Shown here piece after piece: positions 25,675 through 34,780 of a stretch of 64,000 nt of DNA. The notes under the pieces were generated by a model. It saw only the letters and a list, made by a program, of their open reading frames with translations. It was not told the origin of the DNA and did no database searches. Position 1 is the first letter of the stretch. Each line of letters opens with the position of its first letter. The DNA is from Haloferax mediterranei ATCC 33500. GTDB taxonomy: Archaea > Halobacteriota > Halobacteria > Halobacteriales > Haloferacaceae. The stretch lies in the NCBI RefSeq assembly GCF_000306765.2, contig NC_017943.1, positions 62,001 through 126,000 of the forward strand. The letters run 5' to 3'. A program made the position numbers and the translations under genes.

Positions 25675-25740
25675 TTTGACGGCAGAAAATCAACAATTTG
25701 ACGACAGCCAATCAACAGACGTGACGGTATACCAATCACT
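25675..25740 (+). repeat. Two-and-a-half tandem 22-bp repeats upstream of an unknown gene
   Basis: Positions 25675-25696 and 25697-25718 are adjacent 22-base units (TTTGACGRCAGNNAATCAAC core) differing at few bases. A third, weaker copy (GTGACGGTATACCAATCACT) follows to 25740. They end 60 bases before the ATG at 25801. A 22-base period is two helical turns, which would place repeated protein sites on one face of the DNA. Confidence 0.6.
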
Positions 25741-25800
25741 ACCATCTAGTCAGTCCTCAGGCAAAAAATAGATAACTGACTGACTCTTTCTGGTACTCAT

Positions 25801-26784
25801 ATGAAGATTGATGTGGTGGATGCGCTCCATCAGCCGGAATACACCGGCGAAAACAGGTGTGAGCCATGTACGTTGTTGAATCTGATTATCGCAGCGATAC
25901 TCGGCTCCGTCGTCGCGCGGAAATCGAAACTCGGCGGCGTCATTGCCGTCGGAATCTCGATTGGACTCATCTATCTCCGCGGCTACCTCGTCCCCGGAAC
26001 GCCGACGTTGACGAAGCGGTACCTCCCGCCGGAAGTCCTCCGGTGGTTCGGAAAGGACCCGGAACCAGCGCTTGCATCCGGACTTGGCGGCGGCAAGACG
26101 ACTGCTCCCGCTTCGGGCAACTCGTCGCAGTCGGACGCCAAGGACACGTCGTCGACAACCACTGAGTCGGCAGCAACCGACAACGGGTCACCTGCTGACA
26201 GCGAAGACGCGACCAACGGTGAGGCCGACGCTCCCGAGCACGAACAGGTCGCCTCGGGAGACGACCTTGAGACGTTCTTTATGAACCACGACATCCTCGA
26301 ACCCTGTGCGGACGCAGACGACCTCTGTTTGACCGACGACTTCGAGACGGCGTGGGCGGAGGCGACTGACCCGCTTGTCGATTCGGAGATTACAGCCGAA
26401 ACGGTCGCTGACGCCTTCGGAATCGAGGCTGACGACGACCAGGACCTCGAACTCGTCACCCGCGACGAGGCGCAGATTCTCCAATCCGAGTCGGCGTGGA
26501 TGGGTCAGTGGCCGTCCCGTGCGGCACTCATCGCGGACGTCGCGGCGAGTAGCGTGCTTCAGTCCCGGGTCCCGGGCTGGGACGACTACGACCCAGAAGA
26601 GAAAGGTCCCGTTCTCAACGGCCTTCGGATGTTCCTCGAAACGTGTCCGACCACGGGCGGCGACATCCACATGGGCGAAGAAGTCGTCGAGTCGTGCTGT
26701 AGTTCGCACAAGGTCATCGCCGTTACCTGCGAGGATACCGGCGAACGACTCTTCGAACACCAACTTCCCGACGCGGAAGTCTAA
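25801..26784 (+). CDS. Unknown protein with N-terminal membrane anchor and Cys-containing C-terminal domain
   Basis: A 327-residue protein I do not recognise as a characterised family. The N-terminus has a CEPC motif (ENRCEPCT) followed by two membrane helices (LLNLIIAAILGSVVA and GGVIAVGISIGLIYL). Residues about 90-150 are an Asp/Ser/Thr-rich linker. The C-terminal domain contains EPCADADDLC, LETCPTTGGDIHMG and VESCCSSHKVIAVTCEDTG. The many paired cysteines suggest redox or metal function in an anchored domain. It has its own promoter with the tandem repeats upstream, and converges on the ABC permease gene. Confidence 0.7.
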   Translation: MKIDVVDALHQPEYTGENRCEPCTLLNLIIAAILGSVVARKSKLGGVIAVGISIGLIYLRGYLVPGTPTLTKRYLPPEVLRWFGKDPEPALASGLGGGKTTAPASGNSSQSDAKDTSSTTTESAATDNGSPADSEDATNGEADAPEHEQVASGDDLETFFMNHDILEPCADADDLCLTDDFETAWAEATDPLVDSEITAETVADAFGIEADDDQDLELVTRDEAQILQSESAWMGQWPSRAALIADVAASSVLQSRVPGWDDYDPEEKGPVLNGLRMFLETCPTTGGDIHMGEEVVESCCSSHKVIAVTCEDTGERLFEHQLPDAEV

Positions 26785-26938
26785 TCGGTTCGCTGGTTTT
26801 CCGTTACTTGCTGGTGTTCTTGGCAGTTGTAACCGTGCCAACTGTATCTCCGTAATTGTCACTCCGTCTGTATTCATCCCTCGTCTGATTCAGTGCCCTA
26901 TCGGGCAGTCCGAGAGGCAAAAATAGCAGCGACGGCGC

Positions 26939-27757
26939 TTACGAGAGTTCTGCGCTCTCGAACCGCCAGAGACCGAACGCCAGCGGAAGGACGAGCCAGC
27001 AGAGGAGTACCAGCCCGGCGAACCACCATTCCGACCAGACTGTCGTGGGCGTCCCACCGGACCCCATAACCGTCGATGTAAGCGTCGAGAATGCGCTCTT
27101 CGGATTGATGGCACTGATGAACCCAACGACCTGTTCTCGCAGGACCTGGGTACCGACGTCGTATCTGGCGAGAACGATGCTCAGCCCGAACGTAAACACG
27201 CTCCAAAGCAGATTGAACAGGACGATGAGACCGAACCCGATAGCGACGACGATACTCTCGGAGTTGACGCCCGACGACAGGCCGACGCTCACACTGACGA
27301 ACGCCGCTCCCAAGACGAGCGCGAGGAGCAGGACCCCGATGTAATGCATCGGTGTCATCGACCCACCGAGAGCGACTATCGTGATGCCACCGGCGAGGGC
27401 GCCGATGACCGTTGCGACGGAGACGATGGCTGTTCGGCCGATGAATTTCCCCAGCACGACATCCGAGCGCGTGTGCGGCAGCGACAACAGGAGTTTGATA
27501 CTCCCGGTCGACCGTTCACCGACGACAGACCGATAGCCGATGAACATTCCGATGACGGGAAGCAGAAACCCAATCGGTGAAACTATCGCGGCCGTGAACG
27601 CGGCTTCTCCCAATTGGCCGCCAACGAACGTTCCGACTTTCGTAAAGAGTGCCGACATTCCGGTGAAGAAGATGACGAATGCAGCGACGAGACCGAGCAG
27701 TCGCCACGACCGGATTGCATCCTGCACGTCCTTTTTTGCGACTGTGATGACGCTCAT
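26939..27757 (-). CDS. ABC-2 type transporter permease
   Basis: A 272-residue membrane protein with six likely helices. The N-terminus (VITVAKKDVQDAIRSWRLLGLVAAFV) and GYRSVVGERSTGSIKLLLSLPHTRSDVVLGKF are typical of ABC-2 permeases of the NosY/Nat type. It overlaps the ATPase gene by 4 bases. Substrate unknown; the pair resembles both general drug/lipid exporters and the NosFY pair found downstream. Confidence 0.88.
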   Translation of the reverse strand: MSVITVAKKDVQDAIRSWRLLGLVAAFVIFFTGMSALFTKVGTFVGGQLGEAAFTAAIVSPIGFLLPVIGMFIGYRSVVGERSTGSIKLLLSLPHTRSDVVLGKFIGRTAIVSVATVIGALAGGITIVALGGSMTPMHYIGVLLLALVLGAAFVSVSVGLSSGVNSESIVVAIGFGLIVLFNLLWSVFTFGLSIVLARYDVGTQVLREQVVGFISAINPKSAFSTLTSTVMGSGGTPTTVWSEWWFAGLVLLCWLVLPLAFGLWRFESAELS

Positions 27758-28680
27758 TCTGCCGCCACCTCCCCGCTCGTGTACGTGCTAAACAGGTCTT
27801 CGAGCGACTCTTCGTCCGTCTCGAAATCGCGGACCTCGACGCCGGTCGCGTCGATTGCTTCGAGCACGGGAAGCTTCGATTCGGCGTTGAGTTGCACCAT
27901 GAGTTTGTTGTCTCCGGTCTTGACGTTCGTGACGCCGTCGACGGACTGCGCCGCCGCAACGCTCTCGTCAGTGAGTGATGACACGGTTACGGTCAGCACC
28001 GACTCGGCGTCGACCTGCTGTTGCAGGTCGTCAATCGAGTTCTCGGCCACGAGTCTGCCATCCCGGAGGATGCCAACGCGGTCGCAGATTGCTTCGACCT
28101 GTTCGAGGATGTGACTCGAAAAGAAAACCGTCGCCCCGCGGCGGTTCTCTTCGAGAATTATTTCGCGCATCTCCATCGCGCCGTTCGGGTCGAGTCCGGT
28201 GGACGGTTCGTCGAGGATAATCAACTCGGGACTCCCGACGAGCGCCATCGCAAGGACGAGTCGCTGTGTCATCCCTTTGGAGTAGCCACCGGCTTTCCTG
28301 TCTGCCGCGTCGAGAATCCCGACCCGTTCGAGGAGTTCCTCGGCGTCATCGTCGGCGTTCTTCGATTCGATTGCGAACTCGAGATGCTGTCTCCCGGTCA
28401 GGCGTTCGTAGGGCCGAAACGCATCGGGAAGGACGCCGATGCGCTCTCGGATTGTCGCCGACTCGGCTTGGGCGTCGTGCCCGAGAACTGTGACGTCCCC
28501 GGATGTCGGTGGCAGGAAATCAAGGAGGATGTTAATCGCAGTGGACTTCCCAGCGCCATTCGGGCCGAGGAAGCCGTATATCTCCCCCTCTTGGACCGTA
28601 AGGTCGAGTCCTTCGAGGGCAGTGACGGAACCAAACTCCTTGGTAACGCCACTGAATCGTATCGCGGGGGTGTTCGACAT
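27754..28680 (-). CDS. ABC transporter ATP-binding protein
   Basis: A 308-residue ATPase with Walker A GPNGAGKST (about residue 39), signature GGYSKGMTQRL, Walker B LIILDEPSTGLDPNG and switch His in VFFSSHILEQ. The C-terminal ~80 residues (after residue 225) form the DUF4162-like extension common in ABC-2 exporter ATPases. It partners with the permease just downstream. Substrate unknown. Confidence 0.9.
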   Translation of the reverse strand: MSNTPAIRFSGVTKEFGSVTALEGLDLTVQEGEIYGFLGPNGAGKSTAINILLDFLPPTSGDVTVLGHDAQAESATIRERIGVLPDAFRPYERLTGRQHLEFAIESKNADDDAEELLERVGILDAADRKAGGYSKGMTQRLVLAMALVGSPELIILDEPSTGLDPNGAMEMREIILEENRRGATVFFSSHILEQVEAICDRVGILRDGRLVAENSIDDLQQQVDAESVLTVTVSSLTDESVAAAQSVDGVTNVKTGDNKLMVQLNAESKLPVLEAIDATGVEVRDFETDEESLEDLFSTYTSGEVAAE

Positions 28681-28859
28681 GCTGACTCAGTCTCTGTCCC
28701 GGTACCATATAGTGGGTATTCGCGTTTTTCTGGGTCAGAAAATTACCGAATGTGGTTGTTGATTATAAATCATCATTCTCGTGTCGACAATTAGTGTGGC
28801 TCCTTCGCACATTCATATCATATGAATAGTATTTTCCTCGTCCTCCCTATTTATCGAAT

Positions 28860-29195
28860 ATGCACGGTGTCTTCCGGTACAGCATCGGTCTTACTCTGAG
28901 TTTCCTTCTTACGGTAACCATCTACCACTACTTCGACGATGCGTATCTCATGGTTTATTTCTCGATTTTTCTCGTCTATACGTTCTCCATTGCACTCGTT
29001 CTCGTCGACCCGCGTTACGTTGCCAACCCGAGTGACAGAAAACACCGAAGGCTCGGCGGTATCGGGGGCGGCGTCGGAGCGTTTACCTTTTCGTCGCTGC
29101 TACAGGTCTCGATTCCACTCGGCGTGTTAGGGTGGGGAATGCTAGTATTCGGCATCGTTTACGGCGTCCTGTCCGCGCGTGGTGACGAAGGATGA
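28860..29195 (+). CDS. Small four-helix membrane protein
   Basis: A 111-residue membrane protein. Helices run around YSIGLTLSFLLTVTIYHYF, YLMVYFSIFLVYTFSIALVLV, VGAFTFSSLLQVSIP and LGWGMLVFGIVYGVLSA, with a basic loop DRKHRRLGG between helices 2 and 3. A divergent AT-rich promoter separates it from the ABC ATPase. I recognise no family. It reads toward the minus-strand coiled-coil gene. Confidence 0.6.
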   Translation: MHGVFRYSIGLTLSFLLTVTIYHYFDDAYLMVYFSIFLVYTFSIALVLVDPRYVANPSDRKHRRLGGIGGGVGAFTFSSLLQVSIPLGVLGWGMLVFGIVYGVLSARGDEG

Positions 29196-29215
29196 GTAGA
29201 AGTCCGACGCCCGAC

Positions 29216-30022
29216 TCAGACGCGCCGAGTGAGCTGGTCTCTGATCTCACGTTGCCGGTCGGCGTATTCTGTATCTAACTCGACTACCGTCGCCAAGACC
29301 GGATAATTCGTCTGGAAGTCGCCGTACAGATACTCGGCGAGGCTGTCGTGGGAAACTCGCGCTTGTGCATTACTGGCCGCCGTTCCGTGTACGTCCCGCT
29401 GTCGCCTCTGACTCATTCGCTCGCACTTTTTCCGTGCCAGCGCTACTTCCTCGTAGTACGACCGCAGTTCGTCGAACGACCAGTATAGCAACCAAGCCTC
29501 CTTGTCGGGGTCTTCGTCGTCTACGAGCGCTTTCATGTCCGCGAGCGCAGTTTCAACCGACTCTCGTTCGGCCGCTAGCGCTTGCTCCATCGATTGCAGC
29601 TCTGCCCGCCGCGCCGTCGCCGACGCGATAACCGCGTTTCGCAACTCCGATGAGTACGTCGTCCCGCTGTTCGGTGCCAGTGCGATGGCGATTTCGGCTC
29701 CGAGTTCTTCCCGGATGGTCGTGAGCAGTGGCTCGTTCGCCTCGACATCGACGACGCTGTGCGGTCGCACCGTCTCTTCGAACGCGGTACGAATCTGCCG
29801 ACAGCAGTCGGCGTGTGCCCCCGCCTGAAACGGTCGGTTCGTCACCGCGGCCGTCTGCCCCGTCGTCGCTTGCGGCGCGCTTACAGCCTGCCTCTCCGAG
29901 TGCGCCGGGAAGTTGCGAACGCTGGCTCGGAACTCGTCGACTGCCTTGGATTTCTGTACGATGTGTTCCAATTCGCACGAGATTCGGTCCAGCGCATCGT
30001 AGAGACGCTGAAATCGGTTCAT
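29216..30022 (-). CDS. Coiled-coil protein downstream of nosL (DUF7260-like)
   Basis: A 268-residue soluble protein, start MNRFQRLYDALDRISCELE; a GTG three codons upstream is an alternative. Two long heptad-rich helices are apparent (RRAELQSMEQALAAERESV-type and the C-terminal VVELDTEYADRQREIRDQL), separated by an acidic WLLYWSFDELRSYY segment. This resembles the haloarchaeal DUF7260 family, a tentative call. It follows nosL on the same strand by 55 bases, so it may be the last gene of the nos operon or a separate unit. Confidence 0.6.
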   Translation of the reverse strand: MNRFQRLYDALDRISCELEHIVQKSKAVDEFRASVRNFPAHSERQAVSAPQATTGQTAAVTNRPFQAGAHADCCRQIRTAFEETVRPHSVVDVEANEPLLTTIREELGAEIAIALAPNSGTTYSSELRNAVIASATARRAELQSMEQALAAERESVETALADMKALVDDEDPDKEAWLLYWSFDELRSYYEEVALARKKCERMSQRRQRDVHGTAASNAQARVSHDSLAEYLYGDFQTNYPVLATVVELDTEYADRQREIRDQLTRRV

Positions 30023-30077
30023 CCGAAGCACCTCGGTCGTCCGTGTCCGAGACCGGAATCACCGGGAGCGAACGACG

Positions 30078-30689
30078 TTAGGTCCGGTCGAGATACGCTG
30101 TGAGCCACTCGCGTGTCACCTCGTCGAAGCCCATCGTCGAACCGCCGTGTGTGGATGCAAACGTGTCCGCGTCGTCGGCCGACGAAAACGGTAGTAGTTC
30201 TTTTCCCATTCCGCCGTGGATACCGCTTTCGACGACGTAGGTCATCTCGGACGCGTCGCCGAACGTGTCGGCATCGGTGTGCGTCGAAATGTACGTCTCT
30301 CCGTCCTCCTCGGTGAGTTCGTATTCGACGGCCGAGTAGTCGGTCACGTAGATGACGGTGGCCCTCCACCCTCGTCGCTCGTGGTCGAAGTAGTAGGGAA
30401 ACAGCCCCATACTGAGCGTGTGGAACCACGCCGGGTTGTCGTGGCCGTCCGGCGAGTGGTCGCGGTAGAACACCTGCCCATTCGGACCGAAATGTTCGCC
30501 GATGACCATCCCACCGCTGTCGTCTTGCTTGCCGCCGGAGAGGTCGATTGGCTCTGGGACTGGTTCGTCGGCCGTCTTGTTTCCGCCGAGACAGCCGGTT
30601 ATCCCGACAAGAGCGCCTGCCCCGATTGCGCCGAGAAGTCCCCGTCGAGTCCGTTTGCTTTGCGTATCCTTGTTGTTATTCTGATTCAT
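30078..30689 (-). CDS. nosL: NosL-like copper chaperone lipoprotein
   Basis: A 203-residue exported lipoprotein. RTRRGLLG (Arg15-Arg16) starts a Tat-type signal and ITGCLGG (Cys33) is a lipobox. The mature part contains GGMVIGEHFGPNGQVFY and ESGIHGGMGKELLPF, with the Met-rich spots of NosL, which delivers copper to NosZ. It ends the nosD-F-Y-L block, 5 bases after nosY. Confidence 0.85.
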   Translation of the reverse strand: MNQNNNKDTQSKRTRRGLLGAIGAGALVGITGCLGGNKTADEPVPEPIDLSGGKQDDSGGMVIGEHFGPNGQVFYRDHSPDGHDNPAWFHTLSMGLFPYYFDHERRGWRATVIYVTDYSAVEYELTEEDGETYISTHTDADTFGDASEMTYVVESGIHGGMGKELLPFSSADDADTFASTHGGSTMGFDEVTREWLTAYLDRT

Positions 30690-30693
30690 ATCT

Positions 30694-31647
30694 TCATAGA
30701 CTCCGTCGCCGAATCAGTCGAGTAGCGATTCCAACGGGGGTGACAATCCACGCCAGCGCACCGACGATGAGAACCGACGTCGAGAGGTCGGTTTGGGCGA
30801 CAACTGCAGTCATCCCGCTTCCGGCCGAGTTGATGCCGGAGAGAACGAACACGCGGAAGATGTCGATAGGATTTGCGAGTACGAGTCCCGACAGCGCCAC
30901 GCTCGGCAGGTCGAATGCGGTGATGAGACCGAGCGCGGCGAGGTCGTACCCGAAGACCAACCAGACCCACACGAGGAGTGCGATTCCGAGTGCATGGGTC
31001 TTCTCGGACGCGACCGTCGAGACGAGGACGCTGACCGCGAGGAACGCGAGACCCAGACAGACGGTTCCGAACAGGACGTTCGCGTACAACGCCCACGGGA
31101 CCGTATTCGAACGGAGGAACAGCGCGATACCCCCGAGACCGAATCCGACGCTCGTCGCCGCCGCGAGCGAGGCCGCACGTCCGAGGAAGGTACCGAAGAC
31201 GACACGAGACCGCGAAACCGGGAGCGCGAACACCATATCGAGCCAGCCCGTCTCTTCGGCACCGACAATCGCGTCGAAACCGTAGACCAGCGCCGCAAGC
31301 GGGACGAGGTACGTCGAAAGCGACGCGAGACTGACGATGACCGCGTCGATGCGCATCGGCCCGGGTCCGGTTCCACCAAACCCGACGACGAGAAGCGAGA
31401 GCAGTCCGAACAGTGCAGTCAGCGCGAGCGTCCACCGACTCCGAAGCGAGAGACGGTATTCGAGCGCGGCAATCGCACGAATCTGTCCGTTACTACCGAG
31501 CACAGTCGAACGTGCTGTGTTTGGTGCATTCTCGTGTCCCATCGTTACGCCTCCGTCGGTTTCCGTCGCCGTTGGCGGCCGCTTGTCGCCCGTCGTCGGC
31601 GAATCCCGTTCGTTTGCTGTCGGTGGTTTTTGGTCGTCTCTCGTCAT
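30694..31647 (-). CDS. nosY: NosY ABC permease for nitrous oxide reductase maturation
   Basis: A 317-residue membrane protein. The first 60 residues are a hydrophilic Thr/Asp/Pro-rich extension, unusual for NosY; after this come six helices and the typical ABC-2 motif EETGWLDMVFALPVSRSRVVFG. With NosF it powers sulfur or copper-site supply to NosZ. It overlaps nosF by 4 bases and sits between nosF and nosL. Confidence 0.88.
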   Translation of the reverse strand: MTRDDQKPPTANERDSPTTGDKRPPTATETDGGVTMGHENAPNTARSTVLGSNGQIRAIAALEYRLSLRSRWTLALTALFGLLSLLVVGFGGTGPGPMRIDAVIVSLASLSTYLVPLAALVYGFDAIVGAEETGWLDMVFALPVSRSRVVFGTFLGRAASLAAATSVGFGLGGIALFLRSNTVPWALYANVLFGTVCLGLAFLAVSVLVSTVASEKTHALGIALLVWVWLVFGYDLAALGLITAFDLPSVALSGLVLANPIDIFRVFVLSGINSAGSGMTAVVAQTDLSTSVLIVGALAWIVTPVGIATRLIRRRSL

Positions 31648-32639
31648 GCGTGCTCACCGGCCAGTTCGCGCGGTTGTTCGGCACCGGTGTCTTCTTGGTC
31701 CGAATCCGGACCCTCTTCGGATTCCCGAAGCGTCTGTTCGAAGACGCGCTCGAGACCGGGTTCACGGACATCGTATCCGTCAATGGGGACCGCCTCGGTG
31801 AGATCCGACAGTAGCGCCGGAATCTCGTCCGGATAGCAGTCGATAACGACCCCGTGGCCGTCGTAGTCCGTCGACTGGACTGTCCCACCACGGGCCGAAA
31901 CGACTGACTGAATGTCGTCGATTGATGCCCCGTCGCCGAGTCGAATCCGAACGCGAGCCTCGTCTGTCACCTGCCGCCGCAGTTCGTCTATCGTCCCGGA
32001 TGCGCGGAGTTGCCCGTCGTGCAGGATGGCGACTCGCTCGCAGAGCGACTCGATTTCCGAGAGTACGTGCGACGAGACGACGACCGTGAGGTCTGGTTTG
32101 GCGTCGAGACGTTCGATAACGCGGTGGAACGCGGCAACGCCTCGTGGGTCGAGTCCGGCCGTTGGTTCGTCCAGCAGCAGGATACGAGGCTGTGAGAGGA
32201 GTGCTGCAGCCAATCCGAGCCGCCGGGTCATCCCGTTCGAGTAGCCGCCGACGCGGCGGTCGGCGGCATCCGAGAGTCCGACGACGTCGAGCACGGTCTC
32301 GATTCGATTCTCCGCCTCGGGGAGATTGTGCATCCGCGCGTGGAACGAGAGAATCTCTCGCCCGGTGAGCGACGCGGGGAACCCCGCGTGCTCGGGGAGG
32401 TACCCGACGATGCTCCGAAGCTCTGGGCCGGCAGTCGAGACGTCGGTGCCCGCGACCGAGACGGTCCCGTCGTCCGGTCGGATGTGACCGACCAGTAGTT
32501 TGAACAGCGTCGACTTTCCGGCCCCGTTCGTCCCGAGGAGACCGAAGGTCGTCCCCGATTCGACGGCGAGCGAAAGCCCGTCGAGTGCCGTAACGCCGCT
32601 ATACTCCTTTCTCACACCGGTGACCTCAATCGCGTACAT
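31644..32639 (-). CDS. nosF: NosF ABC ATPase for nitrous oxide reductase maturation
   Basis: A 331-residue ATPase with Walker A GTNGAGKST, signature GGYSNGMTRRL, Walker B LLLDEPTAGLDPRG and VSSHVLSEIE. I chose the ATG at 32639 (MYAIEVTGVRKEYSG); the 107 codons of open frame upstream are an antisense-like shadow of nosD. The start overlaps the end of nosD by 14 bases. The acidic C-terminal tail (PDSDQEDTGAEQP) is a halophile feature. Confidence 0.9.
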   Translation of the reverse strand: MYAIEVTGVRKEYSGVTALDGLSLAVESGTTFGLLGTNGAGKSTLFKLLVGHIRPDDGTVSVAGTDVSTAGPELRSIVGYLPEHAGFPASLTGREILSFHARMHNLPEAENRIETVLDVVGLSDAADRRVGGYSNGMTRRLGLAAALLSQPRILLLDEPTAGLDPRGVAAFHRVIERLDAKPDLTVVVSSHVLSEIESLCERVAILHDGQLRASGTIDELRRQVTDEARVRIRLGDGASIDDIQSVVSARGGTVQSTDYDGHGVVIDCYPDEIPALLSDLTEAVPIDGYDVREPGLERVFEQTLRESEEGPDSDQEDTGAEQPRELAGEHA

Positions 32640-34011
32640 AATATCGTCTCCAACGTTCGTGTGGTGGCTCCGAGAGCGGGTGGTGGTCGACGATTCCGGG
32701 AACGTCGATAACCGGGAATGAGCTCTCGGCCAGTCTGAGCGCGTCGAACGCCGGACTCGACGCGAATACAGCAGCCTGCGGGTGGTCGTAGAGTAGCTGT
32801 TCGACGAGTCCAGCGGGGCGGTGCCGGACATCGTTGACGCCGTCGGCATCGACATCCGAATCTCGCGCATCCGACCAGTAGTTCCCGCGTGTGCTCCCGT
32901 TCCACGCCATGCGCTCGCCGACGAGTGCCCGGACCGACTCGTCGTTGTTGATGAAACCATTCTCCGAGACGTTCGGGCTCGAACTTCCCGCGGTGAAGTA
33001 CGCGCCGACCCGGTTTTCGAGGACGAGATTGTTAGTCAGCGTGTTGTTGACCGAATTGAACACGTACAGGCCGTTTCCGTTGCCGACGACCTCGTTCCCG
33101 TCGACCACCGAGTGGTCGATGCGCTTCAGGAGGATACCGTGACCGCTCGTCCCGGTGTTGTTCACTGCGACGTTACGGATGACTCGGATGCGCTCTGAGA
33201 GCATCACGGCGTAGCCGGCGTCGTTGTCGAAGGCGACGTTGTCCACGAGGACGCAGTCGTCCGAGTACATGTAGTGGACGCCGTATCGAAGGTTCCACAT
33301 CGTGTTGTTCCGCGCGGTCACGCCCGACGCCCACGAGTAGTAGATGCCGTCTCGCGTGTCGGTGATGCGGTTGTCGACGAGCGTCGCGTCGTCGGTCTTC
33401 CACACTTGAATGCCGTTTCCGCGATACGAACGCGGTTCGACCGACTCGCGTCCGACGATGGTGTTGTTCTCGATGTGAGCACCGGAGACGCCGTCGAGCC
33501 AGATGCCGAAGGTTGCTGCGGTGACGCGACTGTCGGCAATCGTCGTGTTCGTCCCGTTGACCCAGATTCCGGCGTCGTTTTCGGACGTGTCGTAGCCGGA
33601 GTTGTGGACCCAGACGCGCCGGAGCGTGATGTCGTCTCCGTCGAGCGTGAGCACGTCACCGGTTCCGTTCCCATCGATTCGGGCGACGTATCCGGGTTCG
33701 CTGACAAGCGTAACGTTCGCCGTGCTGACGACGACGTGCTCGTCAAATTCGCCCCGGAGCAGGACTCGGTCACCCGACTCCGCCGCATCGACGGCGGCCT
33801 GCAGCGACGCGTACGACTCGTCGTCGACGGTTGCACGCCCCGCCTCGGTGGGCGACGTAAACGAATACTCGTCCGGCACCGTCGCATCGAACGCCACGTT
33901 CCTGTCTGTCTGCGCGTGAGTCGTGGCCATCCCGACAACGACGCCGACACCGGAAGCGACGAGGATGACACTCGCGACGACCGCAAACAATCGGGTGATG
34001 GTGGCGTTCAT
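32626..34011 (-). CDS. nosD: NosD right-handed beta-helix protein
   Basis: A 461-residue exported protein, start at the ATG 34011 (MNATITRLFAVVASVILVASG) which gives a proper N-terminal hydrophobic export segment; the longer frame upstream is not protein-like. The body is a series of parallel beta-helix (PbH1) repeats such as NVTLVSEPGYVARIDG, TLRRVWVHNSGYD and ERIRVIRNVAVNNTG. NosD is required outside the membrane for assembly of the Cu-S centre of NosZ. It follows the four-helix membrane gene by overlap. Confidence 0.9.
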   Translation of the reverse strand: MNATITRLFAVVASVILVASGVGVVVGMATTHAQTDRNVAFDATVPDEYSFTSPTEAGRATVDDESYASLQAAVDAAESGDRVLLRGEFDEHVVVSTANVTLVSEPGYVARIDGNGTGDVLTLDGDDITLRRVWVHNSGYDTSENDAGIWVNGTNTTIADSRVTAATFGIWLDGVSGAHIENNTIVGRESVEPRSYRGNGIQVWKTDDATLVDNRITDTRDGIYYSWASGVTARNNTMWNLRYGVHYMYSDDCVLVDNVAFDNDAGYAVMLSERIRVIRNVAVNNTGTSGHGILLKRIDHSVVDGNEVVGNGNGLYVFNSVNNTLTNNLVLENRVGAYFTAGSSSPNVSENGFINNDESVRALVGERMAWNGSTRGNYWSDARDSDVDADGVNDVRHRPAGLVEQLLYDHPQAAVFASSPAFDALRLAESSFPVIDVPGIVDHHPLSEPPHERWRRYYVRD

Positions 34012-34018
34012 GGAATTC

Positions 34019-34777
34019 TCACTGTTGGTCTGTTGGGACGTTCGGTTCTCCGTCCTGCGTTCTTGCCTCGTCGGGTGCCGACGTTCTTCCGCCTGCAATT
34101 CGCCGTCGACCCGATGCGACGAGCGTCGAGAGCGTGGCGTCGGTGTCGCGGTAGTAGTACGCCACGAACAGGAGTCCGATGGCGACAATCGTCAGGTACG
34201 CACCGGTTCCGAACCGGGAGTAGCTGGTGATGTTCGCAACCTCGTATTTCCCCCACAGCGGCGGGGTGAAGGGGTCGACACCTATCACGGGTGCTTCCGG
34301 GTCGAGGCTGTGGCCGGTCTGGTAGAGTCGATACTGGATATCGACCACCATCACGGTGAACACGGTTATCGCCCCGGCGAGTTGGTACCGCAGTCCGCGC
34401 TTGAGTTTCTCGACGGTTGGCGCAATGGATACGAACAGCCCCGTCGCGGCGACCACCAGAAACGCGAGCGGCCCGAGCGACCACTCGGGAACGTCGACTG
34501 CGGCCGCCTTCGGTTCGTAATTCGGTTGCCAGTACACCGGGTCCGGGTAGTAGAACCCGATATACTTGTTGAGACGGGCCATTTCGACGTAGTCTCCGCG
34601 GATGTGCGGATACGCGAACAGGTCGAGGTGAAGTATCTCGTTCGGGTACTGCGCGGCGTGGACCGTAATCGACCACATCGGCAGCAGCAGGGCGCTGACA
34701 AATAACAGCGCCGCTAACGCCGGTAGCCCCCGGCGCAACTGGGTAAACTCGTCGAGACTCGGTGGTCGGTAGTTCAT
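34019..34777 (-). CDS. Membrane protein between nosZ and nosD
   Basis: A 252-residue protein with four likely helices (LPALAALLFVSALLLPMWS, LGPLAFLVVAATGLFVSI, AGAITVFTVMVVDIQYRL, AYLTIVAIGLLFVAYYY) and a long outer loop rich in Tyr/Pro (RLNKYIGFYYPDPVYW). It sits 3 bases after nosZ and 7 bases before nosD, so it belongs to the nos operon. I recall such a gene at this place in other haloarchaeal nos clusters. A role in electron input or NosZ assembly is inferred only. Confidence 0.75.
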   Translation of the reverse strand: MNYRPPSLDEFTQLRRGLPALAALLFVSALLLPMWSITVHAAQYPNEILHLDLFAYPHIRGDYVEMARLNKYIGFYYPDPVYWQPNYEPKAAAVDVPEWSLGPLAFLVVAATGLFVSIAPTVEKLKRGLRYQLAGAITVFTVMVVDIQYRLYQTGHSLDPEAPVIGVDPFTPPLWGKYEVANITSYSRFGTGAYLTIVAIGLLFVAYYYRDTDATLSTLVASGRRRIAGGRTSAPDEARTQDGEPNVPTDQQ

Positions 34778-34780
34778 CGT

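Noticed and set aside
29500..29830. Plus-strand Ser/Arg-rich frames across the coiled-coil gene
   Set aside because: They are shadows of the minus-strand gene, with compositions typical of reverse-frame reads.
29216..32639. The ABC pair at 26939-28680 as a second nosFY
   Set aside because: It is a generic ABC-2 exporter pair outside the nos operon, separated by other genes, with no nosD or nosL link.
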